Shown: positions 8,370 through 16,114 of the stretch, piece after piece
How positions within the stretch are numbered: position 1 is the stretch's first letter
Layout: each line of letters begins with the position of its first letter
DNA from: CAYZHM01 sp964478225
GTDB taxonomy: Bacteria; Pseudomonadota; Alphaproteobacteria; Micavibrionales; Micavibrionaceae
Assembly (NCBI GenBank): GCA_964478225.1
Contig: CAYZHM010000001.1
Location: 310,001-374,000 of the forward strand
Direction: 5' to 3'
Length of the DNA stretch: 64,000 nt
Notes under the pieces: generated by a model
Databases searched by the model: none
Told to the model about the DNA's origin: nothing
The model's input: the letters and a program-made list of their open reading frames with translations, nothing else
Translations under genes and position numbers: made by a program

Positions 8370-8947
8370 TGGGAAATACACTTCTTGAAGGTTTTAAAAA
8401 GTTTAAGGCCGAGGCATATGAGGGTGATTGCACCCTCATGGAAAGGCTTACGAAGAACGGCCAAGACCCTGAATATTTCCTGATCTCGTGTATAGACAGC
8501 CGCGGCAACCCCGGCACCATTTTCCGCCCCGAACCGGGGACTTTTTTTGCCCACAAGGCCATGGGCGCCATTGTGAGACCCTATAAAAAAGGCACGGCGC
8601 TCGCAGCAGCCTTGCATTTCGCGCTGAATTACAACAAGGTCAAAACAATTATTGTGCTTGGGCATACGCAATGCGGGGCAGTTGAAGCGCTGGTGAACGA
8701 TCTGCAGGACGAAGAAATCTCCAGTTTTGTGGATGTGGCACAAAAATCGATCCGCTCCACCCCGCGCAAGACCGAGGAACAAATTGTTCTGCACAGTGTA
8801 GAGAATTTAACGGGGTATCCTTCCGTAGCGAAGGCCTTAGAGGAAAAGCGAGTTAAAATTCTGCCGTGGCTGTTTGACCTTGAGGCAGGCGAGATTTTGG
8901 AATTTAAAAAAGAAACGCAACAATTTGAAGTGGTGAGTAATGCCTAA
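8369..8947 (+). CDS. Beta-class carbonic anhydrase within the carAB operon
   Basis: 192 aa, a single beta-carbonic anhydrase domain that interconverts CO2 and bicarbonate. The zinc ligands Cys41, His99 and Cys102 are present (CIDSRGNP and GHTQCGA), as is the Asp43/Arg45 dyad. The ATG overlaps the carA stop by one base, and the gene ends 8 bases inside carB. Bicarbonate is a substrate of carbamoyl-phosphate synthetase, so the position suggests local supply of substrate (inference). A GTG three bases upstream is an alternative start. Confidence 0.93.
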   Translation: MGNTLLEGFKKFKAEAYEGDCTLMERLTKNGQDPEYFLISCIDSRGNPGTIFRPEPGTFFAHKAMGAIVRPYKKGTALAAALHFALNYNKVKTIIVLGHTQCGAVEALVNDLQDEEISSFVDVAQKSIRSTPRKTEEQIVLHSVENLTGYPSVAKALEEKRVKILPWLFDLEAGEILEFKKETQQFEVVSNA

Positions 8948-11900
8948 ACGTACAGACATAAAATCTATCGCAATTATAGGTGCAGGGCCTATTATCATCG
9001 GCCAAGCCTGCGAGTTCGATTATTCGGGGACGCAGGCCTGTAAAGCCCTTAAAGAAGAAGGCTACCGCGTTATTCTTATCAATTCCAATCCCGCGACTAT
9101 TATGACCGATCCGGACATGGCGGACGCAACCTACATCGAGCCGATTACGCCTGAGATTGTTGGCAAAATCCTTGAGGCTGAACGGCCGGATGCTTTGCTG
9201 CCGACGATGGGTGGCCAGACAGCTTTGAACACCGCGCTTGCGCTTGCGGAAAACGGGACGCTGGAGAGGCTTGGCATCGAGATGATCGGCGCACGCAAGG
9301 AAGCCATCGAGAAAGCTGAAGACCGGCAGCTTTTCAAAGAATGCATGAATGAGATTGGTCTAGAATCTGCAAAATCGCAAACCGTGCATTCGATGGAAGA
9401 AGCGCGGGATGCGCTGCAAACTATCGGTTTGCCGGCGATTATACGACCCTCTTTCACCATGGGTGGCACCGGAGGCGGCATTGCCTATAACAAGGATGAA
9501 TATGAACATATCGTGGCCGAAGGTTTGGACGCTTCGCCAACTACTGAAGTTCTGATCGAGGAATCTCTGCTCGGCTGGAAAGAGTTTGAGATGGAAGTGG
9601 TGCGCGATAAAAATGATAACTGCATCATTATTTGTTCCATTGAAAATATTGACCCGATGGGGGTTCATACCGGAGATTCCATTACCGTGGCCCCTGCCCT
9701 GACTTTGACGGACAAAGAATACCAAATCATGCGAAACGCCTCGATTGCAACTTTGCGGGCCATCGGGGTTGAAACTGGGGGATCGAACGTGCAATTCGCG
9801 GTAAATCCTGAGAATGGCCGCATGATTGTGATTGAAATGAATCCGCGTGTCTCGCGCAGCTCCGCTCTTGCTTCCAAAGCCACAGGTTTCCCGATTGCGA
9901 AAATCGCAGCGAAACTGGCGGTTGGGTATACTTTGGATGAGCTGGATAACGATATCACCAACGGCCGTACTCCTGCGTCGTTCGAGCCGACGATCGATTA
10001 TGTGGTCACGAAAGTGCCACGCTTTGCGTTTGAAAAATTCAAAGGGGCGAAGCCTGATCTCACGACCTCTATGAAATCAGTTGGTGAATCCATGGCGATC
10101 GGACGCTGCTTTGAAGAGTCCCTCCAAAAGGCCATGCGCTCGCTGGAAAAGGGTCTCGAAGGTCTGGAGGCTCCGCCTTGCACTGAAGGCAATATCCGGG
10201 CGCGCATCGCAAGACCAACACCACAACGGATTTTGTTTATTGCCGAAGGGTTCCGGATGGGTCTTTCTCTCGAAGAAATTCACGACATCAGCAAATATGA
10301 CCCATGGTTCCTGGGGCGGATTGAAAATATCGTCAACGCAGAAAAACGGATCAAAGCCAAAGGCCTACCGACGAACGCTCAAGGCTGGACAGAAATTAAA
10401 AAACTGGGATTTTCTGATGCCCGCCTGGCGACGTTGATGCATGTCAGTGAGACTTCGGTTCGCAAAGCGCGGCACGCCCACAATGTTCATCCGGTTTATA
10501 AGCGCGTTGATACGTGCGCGGGTGAAATCGCGTCCGACACGCCGTATATGTATTCGTGCTATGAAGGGTTTGATGGAACGCCTGCCGAGAGCGAGATTGA
10601 CCCTTCTGATAAAGAAAAAATTATTATTCTGGGCGGCGGGCCGAACAGAATTGGTCAAGGGATCGAGTTTGATTACTGCTGCGTCCATGCGGCGTACGCG
10701 CTTAAAGAGGCCGGATATGAGACAATCATGGTCAATTGCAACCCTGAAACCGTGTCCACGGATTACGACACGTCCGACCGTCTTTATTTCGAGCCACTAA
10801 CCGAGGAAGATGTTGTTGAGCTGATCCGCGCCGAGCAGAAGTCCGGCGAGGTCAAAGGCGTTATCGTGCAACTTGGGGGGCAAACGCCGCTGAAGCTTGC
10901 GAGCATACTCGAAAAAGAGAAAATTCCGATTTTGGGAACAGATCCTGACGCCATCGACCTGGCCGAAGACCGCGAACGTTTCCAAAAGCTTTTGAAAAAA
11001 CTGAAACTCCTTCAACCGCCGAATGGATTGGCACGCTCTAAAGATGAGGCTTTGGCCATTGCCGAAGGGATCGGTTTCCCGATTGTGATCCGCCCCTCCT
11101 ACGTTCTCGGCGGTCAGGCGATGCAGATCGTTCATGACATGGAACAGCTTGATGAATACATCAACACAGCCGTGAAGGTGTCAGGCGATACGCCTGTTTT
11201 GCTGGATCGTTATCTTAAGAGTGCGATTGAGATTGATGTCGATGCTTTGTGCGATGGCAAGGACGTCTATGTCTCCGGCATTATGGAGCACATCGAAGAA
11301 GCTGGCATTCACTCGGGCGACAGCGCCTGCGTTTTACCGCCACATACTCTTAAAGCCGAAACAGTGAAAGAACTTGAGAAGCAAACCATTGAACTAGCGA
11401 AGGCTTTGAAAGTTGTTGGATTGATGAATGTTCAGTTCGCGGTTCGTCCTCATGATGAGACTGGCGAAGATGTGATCTACATTATCGAGGTCAACCCGCG
11501 TGCTTCGCGCACTGTGCCGTTCGTTGCCAAAGCGACGGGCGTTCCTGTCGCCAAAATTGCGGCGCGGATCATGGCGGGCGAGAAGCTTGAAGACTTTAAA
11601 GGCATTCTCACCGGCAATACTCCGTCTCATTATGCTGTCAAAGCTCCGGTGTTCCCCTTCAACCGCTTCCCAGGGGTTGAGCCCTTGCTCGGGCCGGAAA
11701 TGAAATCAACCGGCGAGGTCATGGGGCTGGATCATGATTTGGCGCACGCCATTGCGAAGTCTCAAATTGGTGCGGGCATGCATCTGCCGACTGAGGGGCG
11801 TGTTTTCCTGTCTGTGAAAAACGATGACAAAGACGCCTTGTTGCCGCTTGCGAAAAAGCTGGTGAAGATGGGATTTGAATTGGTCGCCACAGGCGGAACG

Positions 11901-12218
11901 TGCAAATTCCTCAAAGATAATGGCCTCGAAGTCACGCGCATCAACAAAGTCATGGAAGGCCAGCCGCACATCGTGGATGCGCTGATTAACGGTGAGATTG
12001 ATTTGATGATCAACACCACATCGAAAAATACACAAGTTGTGGCTGATGCATCGAACATCCGCCGCATGGCGATGATGAATAAAATCCCCTACTACACCTT
12101 GATGACGGCGGCGAAGGCCGGAGTTCAAGCCATACAATCGCTCAAAGACCGGGATGTGAAAGTTGCGTCGCTGCAGTCCTATTTCCCTGAGAAAAAGGCC
12201 AAGAAAAACGCGGCCTAA
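8940..12218 (+). CDS. carB: Carbamoyl-phosphate synthase large subunit
   Basis: Makes carbamoyl phosphate from bicarbonate, ammonia and two ATP. 1092 aa, the usual length. It has two homologous ATP-grasp halves: the first starts after SIAIIGAGPIIIGQACEFDY and the second at IIILGGGPNRIGQGIEFDYC. An oligomerisation domain lies between them (about 400-550). The C-terminal MGS-like allosteric domain (about 930-1075, VATGGTCKFLKDNGLEV) normally binds effectors. The ATP-grasp motifs IEMNPRVSRSSALASKATG and IEVNPRASRTVPFVAKATG are intact. It overlaps the carbonic anhydrase by 8 bases. Confidence 0.97.
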   Translation: MPKRTDIKSIAIIGAGPIIIGQACEFDYSGTQACKALKEEGYRVILINSNPATIMTDPDMADATYIEPITPEIVGKILEAERPDALLPTMGGQTALNTALALAENGTLERLGIEMIGARKEAIEKAEDRQLFKECMNEIGLESAKSQTVHSMEEARDALQTIGLPAIIRPSFTMGGTGGGIAYNKDEYEHIVAEGLDASPTTEVLIEESLLGWKEFEMEVVRDKNDNCIIICSIENIDPMGVHTGDSITVAPALTLTDKEYQIMRNASIATLRAIGVETGGSNVQFAVNPENGRMIVIEMNPRVSRSSALASKATGFPIAKIAAKLAVGYTLDELDNDITNGRTPASFEPTIDYVVTKVPRFAFEKFKGAKPDLTTSMKSVGESMAIGRCFEESLQKAMRSLEKGLEGLEAPPCTEGNIRARIARPTPQRILFIAEGFRMGLSLEEIHDISKYDPWFLGRIENIVNAEKRIKAKGLPTNAQGWTEIKKLGFSDARLATLMHVSETSVRKARHAHNVHPVYKRVDTCAGEIASDTPYMYSCYEGFDGTPAESEIDPSDKEKIIILGGGPNRIGQGIEFDYCCVHAAYALKEAGYETIMVNCNPETVSTDYDTSDRLYFEPLTEEDVVELIRAEQKSGEVKGVIVQLGGQTPLKLASILEKEKIPILGTDPDAIDLAEDRERFQKLLKKLKLLQPPNGLARSKDEALAIAEGIGFPIVIRPSYVLGGQAMQIVHDMEQLDEYINTAVKVSGDTPVLLDRYLKSAIEIDVDALCDGKDVYVSGIMEHIEEAGIHSGDSACVLPPHTLKAETVKELEKQTIELAKALKVVGLMNVQFAVRPHDETGEDVIYIIEVNPRASRTVPFVAKATGVPVAKIAARIMAGEKLEDFKGILTGNTPSHYAVKAPVFPFNRFPGVEPLLGPEMKSTGEVMGLDHDLAHAIAKSQIGAGMHLPTEGRVFLSVKNDDKDALLPLAKKLVKMGFELVATGGTCKFLKDNGLEVTRINKVMEGQPHIVDALINGEIDLMINTTSKNTQVVADASNIRRMAMMNKIPYYTLMTAAKAGVQAIQSLKDRDVKVASLQSYFPEKKAKKNAA

Positions 12219-12223
12219 TTTAT

Positions 12224-12252
12224 TTGACATAGAATAAATACTTCTTTAGCCT
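12224..12252 (+). promoter_or_regulatory. Putative sigma-70 promoter (TTGACA, N17, TAGCCT)
   Basis: Perfect -35 TTGACA at 12224-12229 with a 17-bp spacer, and a weak -10 at 12247-12252. The next ATG (12259) is only 6 bases after the -10, so the transcript would be leaderless or nearly so. Confidence 0.4.
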
Positions 12253-12258
12253 GCCTTT

Positions 12259-12933
12259 ATGACTGATCATCACAGGTATCTACGTTTTTCGGATCTTACT
12301 TCTACTGAAGTGCAGGGTTTGGCAAGACGTCTTTCTACGCCAACTGCTCGTGCAGCCCTAACATCTACTTTTCTTGCCGGCCTTACTGGTCTTGGCTATG
12401 GGCGTGAAACCACCTTGAATTTTATGTTTAGTGCTGCTGTAGGCAGTTTGGGAACCGTTTGCGCATTTGAAGCTTTGGCCGAAGCCAAACAGCGGCGCAG
12501 CCCAGACGGTATTAAGACAAAAATTTTCGGCTATTTTAAAGATACCACAAGCGACCGTTTCTTTTATGATACACAACCTGAATCTGTTGTCCCTCACCCA
12601 GAGGCTGCTAATTCGTCTCGTTTCTACGCTCTTACCGGATCCGTCATAGCACTTACCGCTCTGTCGAACCTTCATCTACAAAGCATGATATTTTTTGGCC
12701 TAAATTTAACACTCAGCAGCTATTTACTGTCACAAGCCTATGCCTTTCATAAACATGCGAGCAGCCAATGGGGCATCACCACACAAGAACCGCCTTCCGG
12801 AAAGAAAAAAACCGAGTCTCTTTCATCAAAATTCATGAAAGCCTGGAATCAATTGCAGCCGGCTCCTGCTCGCGTACCCATCCATATGACTCCTCATGAC
12901 AGAGATTCCGCCCCTTCAATTGAAGCCTCTTAG
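12259..12933 (+). CDS. Unknown membrane protein (224 aa)
   Basis: No family recognised. Two hydrophobic regions are visible: about residues 33-70 (AALTSTFLAGLTGLGY and FMFSAAVGSLGTVCAF) and 120-160 (FYALTGSVIALTALSNL and MIFFGLNLTLSSYLL). This suggests three or four transmembrane helices. A charged loop lies between them, and the C-terminal tail is Lys/Pro/Ser-rich and hydrophilic. No Shine-Dalgarno precedes the ATG, consistent with leaderless translation from the promoter just upstream. The following gene has its own promoter, which begins immediately after this stop codon. Confidence 0.6.
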   Translation: MTDHHRYLRFSDLTSTEVQGLARRLSTPTARAALTSTFLAGLTGLGYGRETTLNFMFSAAVGSLGTVCAFEALAEAKQRRSPDGIKTKIFGYFKDTTSDRFFYDTQPESVVPHPEAANSSRFYALTGSVIALTALSNLHLQSMIFFGLNLTLSSYLLSQAYAFHKHASSQWGITTQEPPSGKKKTESLSSKFMKAWNQLQPAPARVPIHMTPHDRDSAPSIEAS

Positions 12934-12962
12934 TTGACAGATTACAAAATCCTGTCTTATGT
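12934..12962 (+). promoter_or_regulatory. Putative sigma-70 promoter (TTGACA, N17, TTATGT)
   Basis: TTGACA at 12934-12939 directly follows the TAG stop of the previous gene; 17-bp spacer, -10 TTATGT at 12957-12962. It gives a leader of about 30 nt to the ATG at 12998. Confidence 0.5.
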
Positions 12963-12997
12963 TTAAGTATAAGAACATAAACTGGGGAGGCATCAAC

Positions 12998-13228
12998 ATG
13001 GCAAGCGTATCAAATTCACACAACGACACACCTTCGGCTACGCCCGTCGTGCTGGGTCTCGGGGCCTTGGCGGGCTTTTTCGGGGGAGTAGCTTATTTTT
13101 GTGAAAATGATTCAGTTTGTGACAGCTTTACTTTTGCCGCTGGGGCTGTGGGCGTGTTTCCTTTGTCTTATCCTTTGTTAAGGTCTCTTGTTGAGATCGA
13201 AAAATGGTTTAGGAACGATCGTTCCTAA
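12998..13228 (+). CDS. Small membrane protein, unknown (76 aa)
   Basis: Start set at ATG 12998 because GGGGAGG lies 6 nt upstream; an in-frame ATG at 12959 falls within the -10 element and is unlikely. Two hydrophobic stretches are seen, about residues 12-30 (VVLGLGALAGFFGGVAYF) and 42-58 (FAAGAVGVFPLSYPLL), with two Cys residues between or next to them. A basic C-terminus (RNDRS) follows. The last codons lie within a 24-bp perfect palindrome, and a terminator follows. The family is not recognised. Confidence 0.6.
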   Translation: MASVSNSHNDTPSATPVVLGLGALAGFFGGVAYFCENDSVCDSFTFAAGAVGVFPLSYPLLRSLVEIEKWFRNDRS

Positions 13229-13230
13229 AC
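13207..13230. repeat. 24-bp perfect palindrome across a stop codon
   Basis: GTTTAGGAACGA pairs with TCGTTCCTAAAC with no spacer. It contains the TAA of the preceding small gene. No T-run follows, so it is not a standard terminator; a protein-binding site or mRNA 3' hairpin is possible. Confidence 0.6.
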
Positions 13231-13270
13231 GCTTGACCGTTTACCCAAATTCGGTTCTAATACCCTCATT

Positions 13271-13301
13271 CCCGTCCTGTTTCGACGGGATTTGTGTTTT
13301 T
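13271..13301 (+). terminator. Rho-independent terminator
   Basis: Stem CCCGTC/GACGGG (13271-13289, extended by a T-A pair) followed by a T-rich run TTTGTGTTTTT. It terminates the small membrane protein gene and precedes the greA leader. Confidence 0.55.
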
Positions 13302-13309
13302 ATGGGTTC

Positions 13310-13389
13310 AACAAACGAACTGATAAAAGAGAATGAAAAACAAGGAGTTAATTTTTAAACTCTCCTTTTTAACAAACGAACTGATAAAA
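13310..13389 (+). repeat. Direct repeat in the greA leader (two 19-bp copies)
   Basis: The 19-mer AACAAACGAACTGATAAAA occurs at 13310-13328 and again at 13371-13389, immediately before the greA ATG. Between the copies is AAGGAGTTAATTTTTAAACTC, which could form a small hairpin and includes an AAGGAG that is too far from greA to act as its ribosome site. Confidence 0.7.
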
Positions 13390-13390
13390 A

Positions 13391-13864
13391 ATGGATCAAA
13401 TACCAATCACGCAGCAGGGTTTTGATGTTCTGCAAGTTGAGTTGAAGGATTTAAAATCCGTGCAACGGCCCAATGTCATTGCGGCGATCGCAGAAGCGCG
13501 CGCGCATGGGGATTTGTCGGAGAATGCGGAATATCACGCGGCCAAGGAGCAGCAAAGCTTTATCGAAGGTCGGATCCAGGAACTTGAAGCCGTGATCAGC
13601 AAGGCGCAAATTATCGACCCCTCAGCATTTGAAGGAAATATTGTCAAGTTTGGGGCGACCGTGCTTGTTGTGGATGAAGATACGGACGAAGAATCCACCT
13701 ACCAGATTGTTGGAGATTATGAGGCTGATATGGACAAAGGGAGGATATCAATTTCCTCGCCCATGTCTCGCGCCCTGATCGGCAAGCACCTGGGGGACAG
13801 CATTGAGGTTCGGACGCCAAAAGGCAAGAAAACTTACGAGATTTTGAAGATTGATTTTAAATAG
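13391..13864 (+). CDS. greA: Transcript cleavage factor GreA
   Basis: Rescues backtracked RNA polymerase by stimulating transcript cleavage in the secondary channel. 157 aa, full length. The N-terminal coiled coil carries the tip acidic pair in the AHGDLSENAEYHAAKEQQ segment (about 36-53). The C-terminal FKBP-like domain ends with SSPMSRALIGKHLGDSIEV and a PKGKKTYEIL tail. No Shine-Dalgarno precedes the ATG; instead the second copy of a 19-bp repeat abuts it. tRNA-Lys follows. Confidence 0.95.
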   Translation: MDQIPITQQGFDVLQVELKDLKSVQRPNVIAAIAEARAHGDLSENAEYHAAKEQQSFIEGRIQELEAVISKAQIIDPSAFEGNIVKFGATVLVVDEDTDEESTYQIVGDYEADMDKGRISISSPMSRALIGKHLGDSIEVRTPKGKKTYEILKIDFK

Positions 13865-13932
13865 GAATCAGGCTTTAACTATTGCTTGACGCAAAGGCCG
13901 GATGGCTTTATGGTTGGCCGGATTTTCAATAA

Positions 13933-14008
13933 GACCGCTTAGCTCAGCCGGTAGAGCACATCACTTTTAATGATGGGGTCCAGGGTTCGAATCCCTGAGC
14001 GGTCACCA
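13933..14008 (+). tRNA. tRNA-Lys (anticodon TTT)
   Basis: 76 nt with encoded CCA. Acceptor stem GACCGCT/AGCGGTC, anticodon loop CTTTTAA, T loop TTCGAAT. Canonical cloverleaf. Confidence 0.95.
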
Positions 14009-14024
14009 CTTTTTTATATAATTT

Positions 14025-15014
14025 TCATAATTCTAATTTGGGAGCAAGTGAGGCAAGGCGTCTATTTGATCCCACTATTACTCCAGTTTCTGCTTCGAAT
14101 GACTCTGGACCTGTTACCAGGTTTTCAAAATGATTTTCACGGGGTAAAGGGACGCACTTGAAAGCGTCTCTCTGCTTTAAATAATCGACTGGATTTGTGA
14201 AAGTTTTCACTGTGGTTGGGTCTTCGTGTCCAAGGGATCTGTGATAATCATATAAATAATCAATCACCGCTTGCTTGGACGGATAGTTTTCTTCGCCTTC
14301 TGCTTTTGCAAGATTATGAGTTACCAACACCCACATATCGCTGCTTGGCGTTTCCATACCTGGCACAATCTTTTCTGGTTCAACATAGTGAATTGGAATA
14401 GCGGCCGCTCCTGTATCAAAGTCCGATACAGGAGAATATTTACTATGCGCACGCATCCGGTTGTAAGGATCGGCAGTATCATAGTTTTGTGCCTTCATAA
14501 GATTTTGGAAGTCTTGCTTAAATTCTGTTGTGCCATTTTGTCCGACGTTATTGGCCTGCTCCAATTCACGGCGAGCCCTCTCGGTCTTTGTCATGACTAT
14601 GTCTGGATCGTGAACAACTCCGAACAACCCTCTTAGACTTTTGCCCTGCTCGGAAGCGATTTGTCTGTATTGATCAATCATTGAGAATTTAACGGCGGAT
14701 CCAGCACCCCTTTCTTCTTTACTTCCAATCCGGTAATGATTGACCGCTGTGCTGGATTCAGGAAAATATATGCCTGCACCGAGACCATGGATTTTCGCTT
14801 TATTCGGATCATCCAAATTTTCTCCTACAAGCAGAACAACCTGATCCTGCCCGGGAGCCGTGTTTTCCAGTGCGGCCAGAAAATATTCAATACCGTAATC
14901 CTCAGGAGAATTGAACAATGGATAATACACTTTATCAAATGCCTTTTGCATCAAAGTCTTTGAGTGTGGGTCGTTCCCCAGTCGCACGGATTCGTATTGT
15001 TTATTTGTTGTCAT
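14025..15014 (-). CDS. Putative GNAT-like acyltransferase, unknown substrate
   Basis: From ATG 15014 (GAGAGA upstream) the product is 329 aa; ATG 15038 would add 8 residues. An N-terminal FxxxYYPLFNSPEDYGIEYF segment is followed by a strand with GLGAGIYFPE. Then comes YRIGSKEERGAGSAVKFSMI with a long helix, which matches the beta4/alpha3 acetyl-CoA-binding part of GNAT folds (V/I..eyRGxGxG). A later segment IPIHYVEPEKIVPG followed by a hydrophobic strand (MWVLVTHNLA) fits the second half of a large GNAT domain. The charged middle region (about 170-215) is helical. This family call is inference. The gene is convergent with tRNA-Lys and appears monocistronic. Confidence 0.5.
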   Translation of the reverse strand: MTTNKQYESVRLGNDPHSKTLMQKAFDKVYYPLFNSPEDYGIEYFLAALENTAPGQDQVVLLVGENLDDPNKAKIHGLGAGIYFPESSTAVNHYRIGSKEERGAGSAVKFSMIDQYRQIASEQGKSLRGLFGVVHDPDIVMTKTERARRELEQANNVGQNGTTEFKQDFQNLMKAQNYDTADPYNRMRAHSKYSPVSDFDTGAAAIPIHYVEPEKIVPGMETPSSDMWVLVTHNLAKAEGEENYPSKQAVIDYLYDYHRSLGHEDPTTVKTFTNPVDYLKQRDAFKCVPLPRENHFENLVTGPESFEAETGVIVGSNRRLASLAPKLEL

Positions 15015-15148
15015 TCGTCTCTCTCTATTTCGATACATGAATACCTGTAAAGATTACTATGGTCCCGCATTTATGTCAAAAAAAATTGATATACATTGCT
15101 GCCCGCCCCTATAAGCACCATCTCAAGGCCTCCGTCTCCAAAAAATCC

Positions 15149-15191
15149 TTTACAAATAATAATTTAGCTTATATATAATACAAAAAGTTTC
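15149..15191 (+). promoter_or_regulatory. Promoter with operator-like element, HTH gene 1
   Basis: TTTACA at 15149-15154, 17-bp spacer, TATATA at 15172 (overlapping TATAAT at 15174), then ATACAAAAAGTTTC at 15178-15191. This last element is a degenerate match to the perfect palindrome in the promoter of the second HTH gene. An operator overlapping the -10/+1 region suggests autorepression (inference). Confidence 0.45.
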
Positions 15192-15268
15192 ACACTGACA
15201 GTTTTTCAGGTCACATGATCACTTCGTGAGACCGACACAGTATTACTATTTAAAATCAAAGGTTTATC

Positions 15269-15490
15269 ATGGTAGAGAGTGCTCAGATACGCGCCGCAAG
15301 GGCGTTTTTAAATTGGTCCCAAACACAACTTTCGCAAGAATCAGGGGTTTCCCTGCCTACCATTAAGCGTCTGGAGCGGGATTCCAGCACTTCCAATTTT
15401 GGTAATGTCAAAAAAGTTCGTCACGCTTTAGAATTAGCTGGAATCGTCTTCACCCGCCAAGGCATTGAGATCAATAGCGAAGAGCTGTGA
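15269..15490 (+). CDS. HTH (Cro/C1-type) regulator, copy 1
   Basis: 73 aa, a single helix-turn-helix domain covering residues 5-60: QIRAARAFLNWSQTQLSQES then GVSLPTIKRLERD. It is closely similar to the protein at 15858, with more than half of residues identical over the first 68. It lacks any ligand or dimerisation domain beyond a short C-terminal strand pair (GIVFTRQGIEI). Its promoter region resembles that of the second copy, pointing to a segmental duplication. It is probably an autoregulated DNA-binding protein; the target is unknown. Confidence 0.75.
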   Translation: MVESAQIRAARAFLNWSQTQLSQESGVSLPTIKRLERDSSTSNFGNVKKVRHALELAGIVFTRQGIEINSEEL

Positions 15491-15544
15491 CGAAACAATT
15501 TTAAACCTAAATCTTCCTTTTAAACGTCCTTTTTATTTTTTCCT

Positions 15545-15673
15545 TCATTTCATCAGCAAGGAACAGAAACTGTAAAGTTTGAATATGTCCTCTTGGATTT
15601 GAAAATCAAAAGCTTGTTTGATTTTCATGATAGCAATGTTCTGGTCGATGAAGGTCAAAACACTAAGCTTCAT
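15545..15673 (-). CDS. Small protein (42 aa) between the two HTH genes
   Basis: ATG at 15673 follows a strong ribosome site, GGAGGAG with a 5-nt gap. The product begins MKLSVLTFIDQNIAIMKI, continues with a FDFQIQEDIFKLYSF segment and ends LLMK. It is mostly helical with one Cys. No family recognised. It is transcribed against the HTH genes and its upstream region overlaps the second HTH promoter, so the two may share regulation (inference). The strong ribosome site is the main support for its being real. Confidence 0.5.
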   Translation of the reverse strand: MKLSVLTFIDQNIAIMKIKQAFDFQIQEDIFKLYSFCSLLMK

Positions 15674-15714
15674 ATTTTTCTCCTCCATCCGTTCAAACAA
15701 CATCTAATAAAATC

Positions 15715-15778
15715 TTTACACCACTCAAAAAACTCTTTATATATAATAATATAGATAATATTTGATACAAAATGTATC
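15715..15778 (+). promoter_or_regulatory. Promoter and perfect palindromic operator, HTH gene 2
   Basis: TTTACA at 15715-15720, 17-bp spacer, TATATA at 15738 (overlapping TATAAT), and downstream a perfect inverted repeat GATACA-AAA-TGTATC at 15764-15778. The arrangement copies that of HTH gene 1. Confidence 0.5.
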
Positions 15779-15857
15779 GACTGTGTATTTTTAAATATTG
15801 CCGCCCGTACACGAATGCAACTAAAAATTTTAAAAATAACACAGAAGGGATCACTCA

Positions 15858-16109
15858 ATGCTTGAAAGTGCGCAAGTTCGAGCCGCCCGTGCCTTCCTAA
15901 ACTGGTCACAGACCAAGCTTTCTCAAGAATCTGGTGTTTCTCTGGCGACGATAAAGCGTCTTGAGAAGGATTCGAGTGGTACGAACTTCGGGAATGTGAA
16001 GAAGGTTCTGGCAGCGCTTGAGGATGCAGGCATTATTTTCACACAAAACGGGATAAGCATCCGGGATGAGGCACTTAAAAGAGGGCCCTTTAAAAAGCCT
16101 CGTGACTAG
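15858..16109 (+). CDS. HTH (Cro/C1-type) regulator, copy 2
   Basis: 83 aa. The HTH spans residues 5-60: QVRAARAFLNWSQTKLSQES then GVSLATIKRLEKD. A basic C-terminal tail (LKRGPFKKPRD) is absent from copy 1. The ATG is reached by a leader of ~80-95 nt carrying the palindromic operator; AGAAGGGA lies 9-10 nt before the start. It ends 5 bases before the coaD stop on the opposite strand. A small DNA-binding protein that is probably autoregulated; the regulon is unknown. Confidence 0.75.
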   Translation: MLESAQVRAARAFLNWSQTKLSQESGVSLATIKRLEKDSSGTNFGNVKKVLAALEDAGIIFTQNGISIRDEALKRGPFKKPRD

Positions 16110-16114
16110 CCCGC

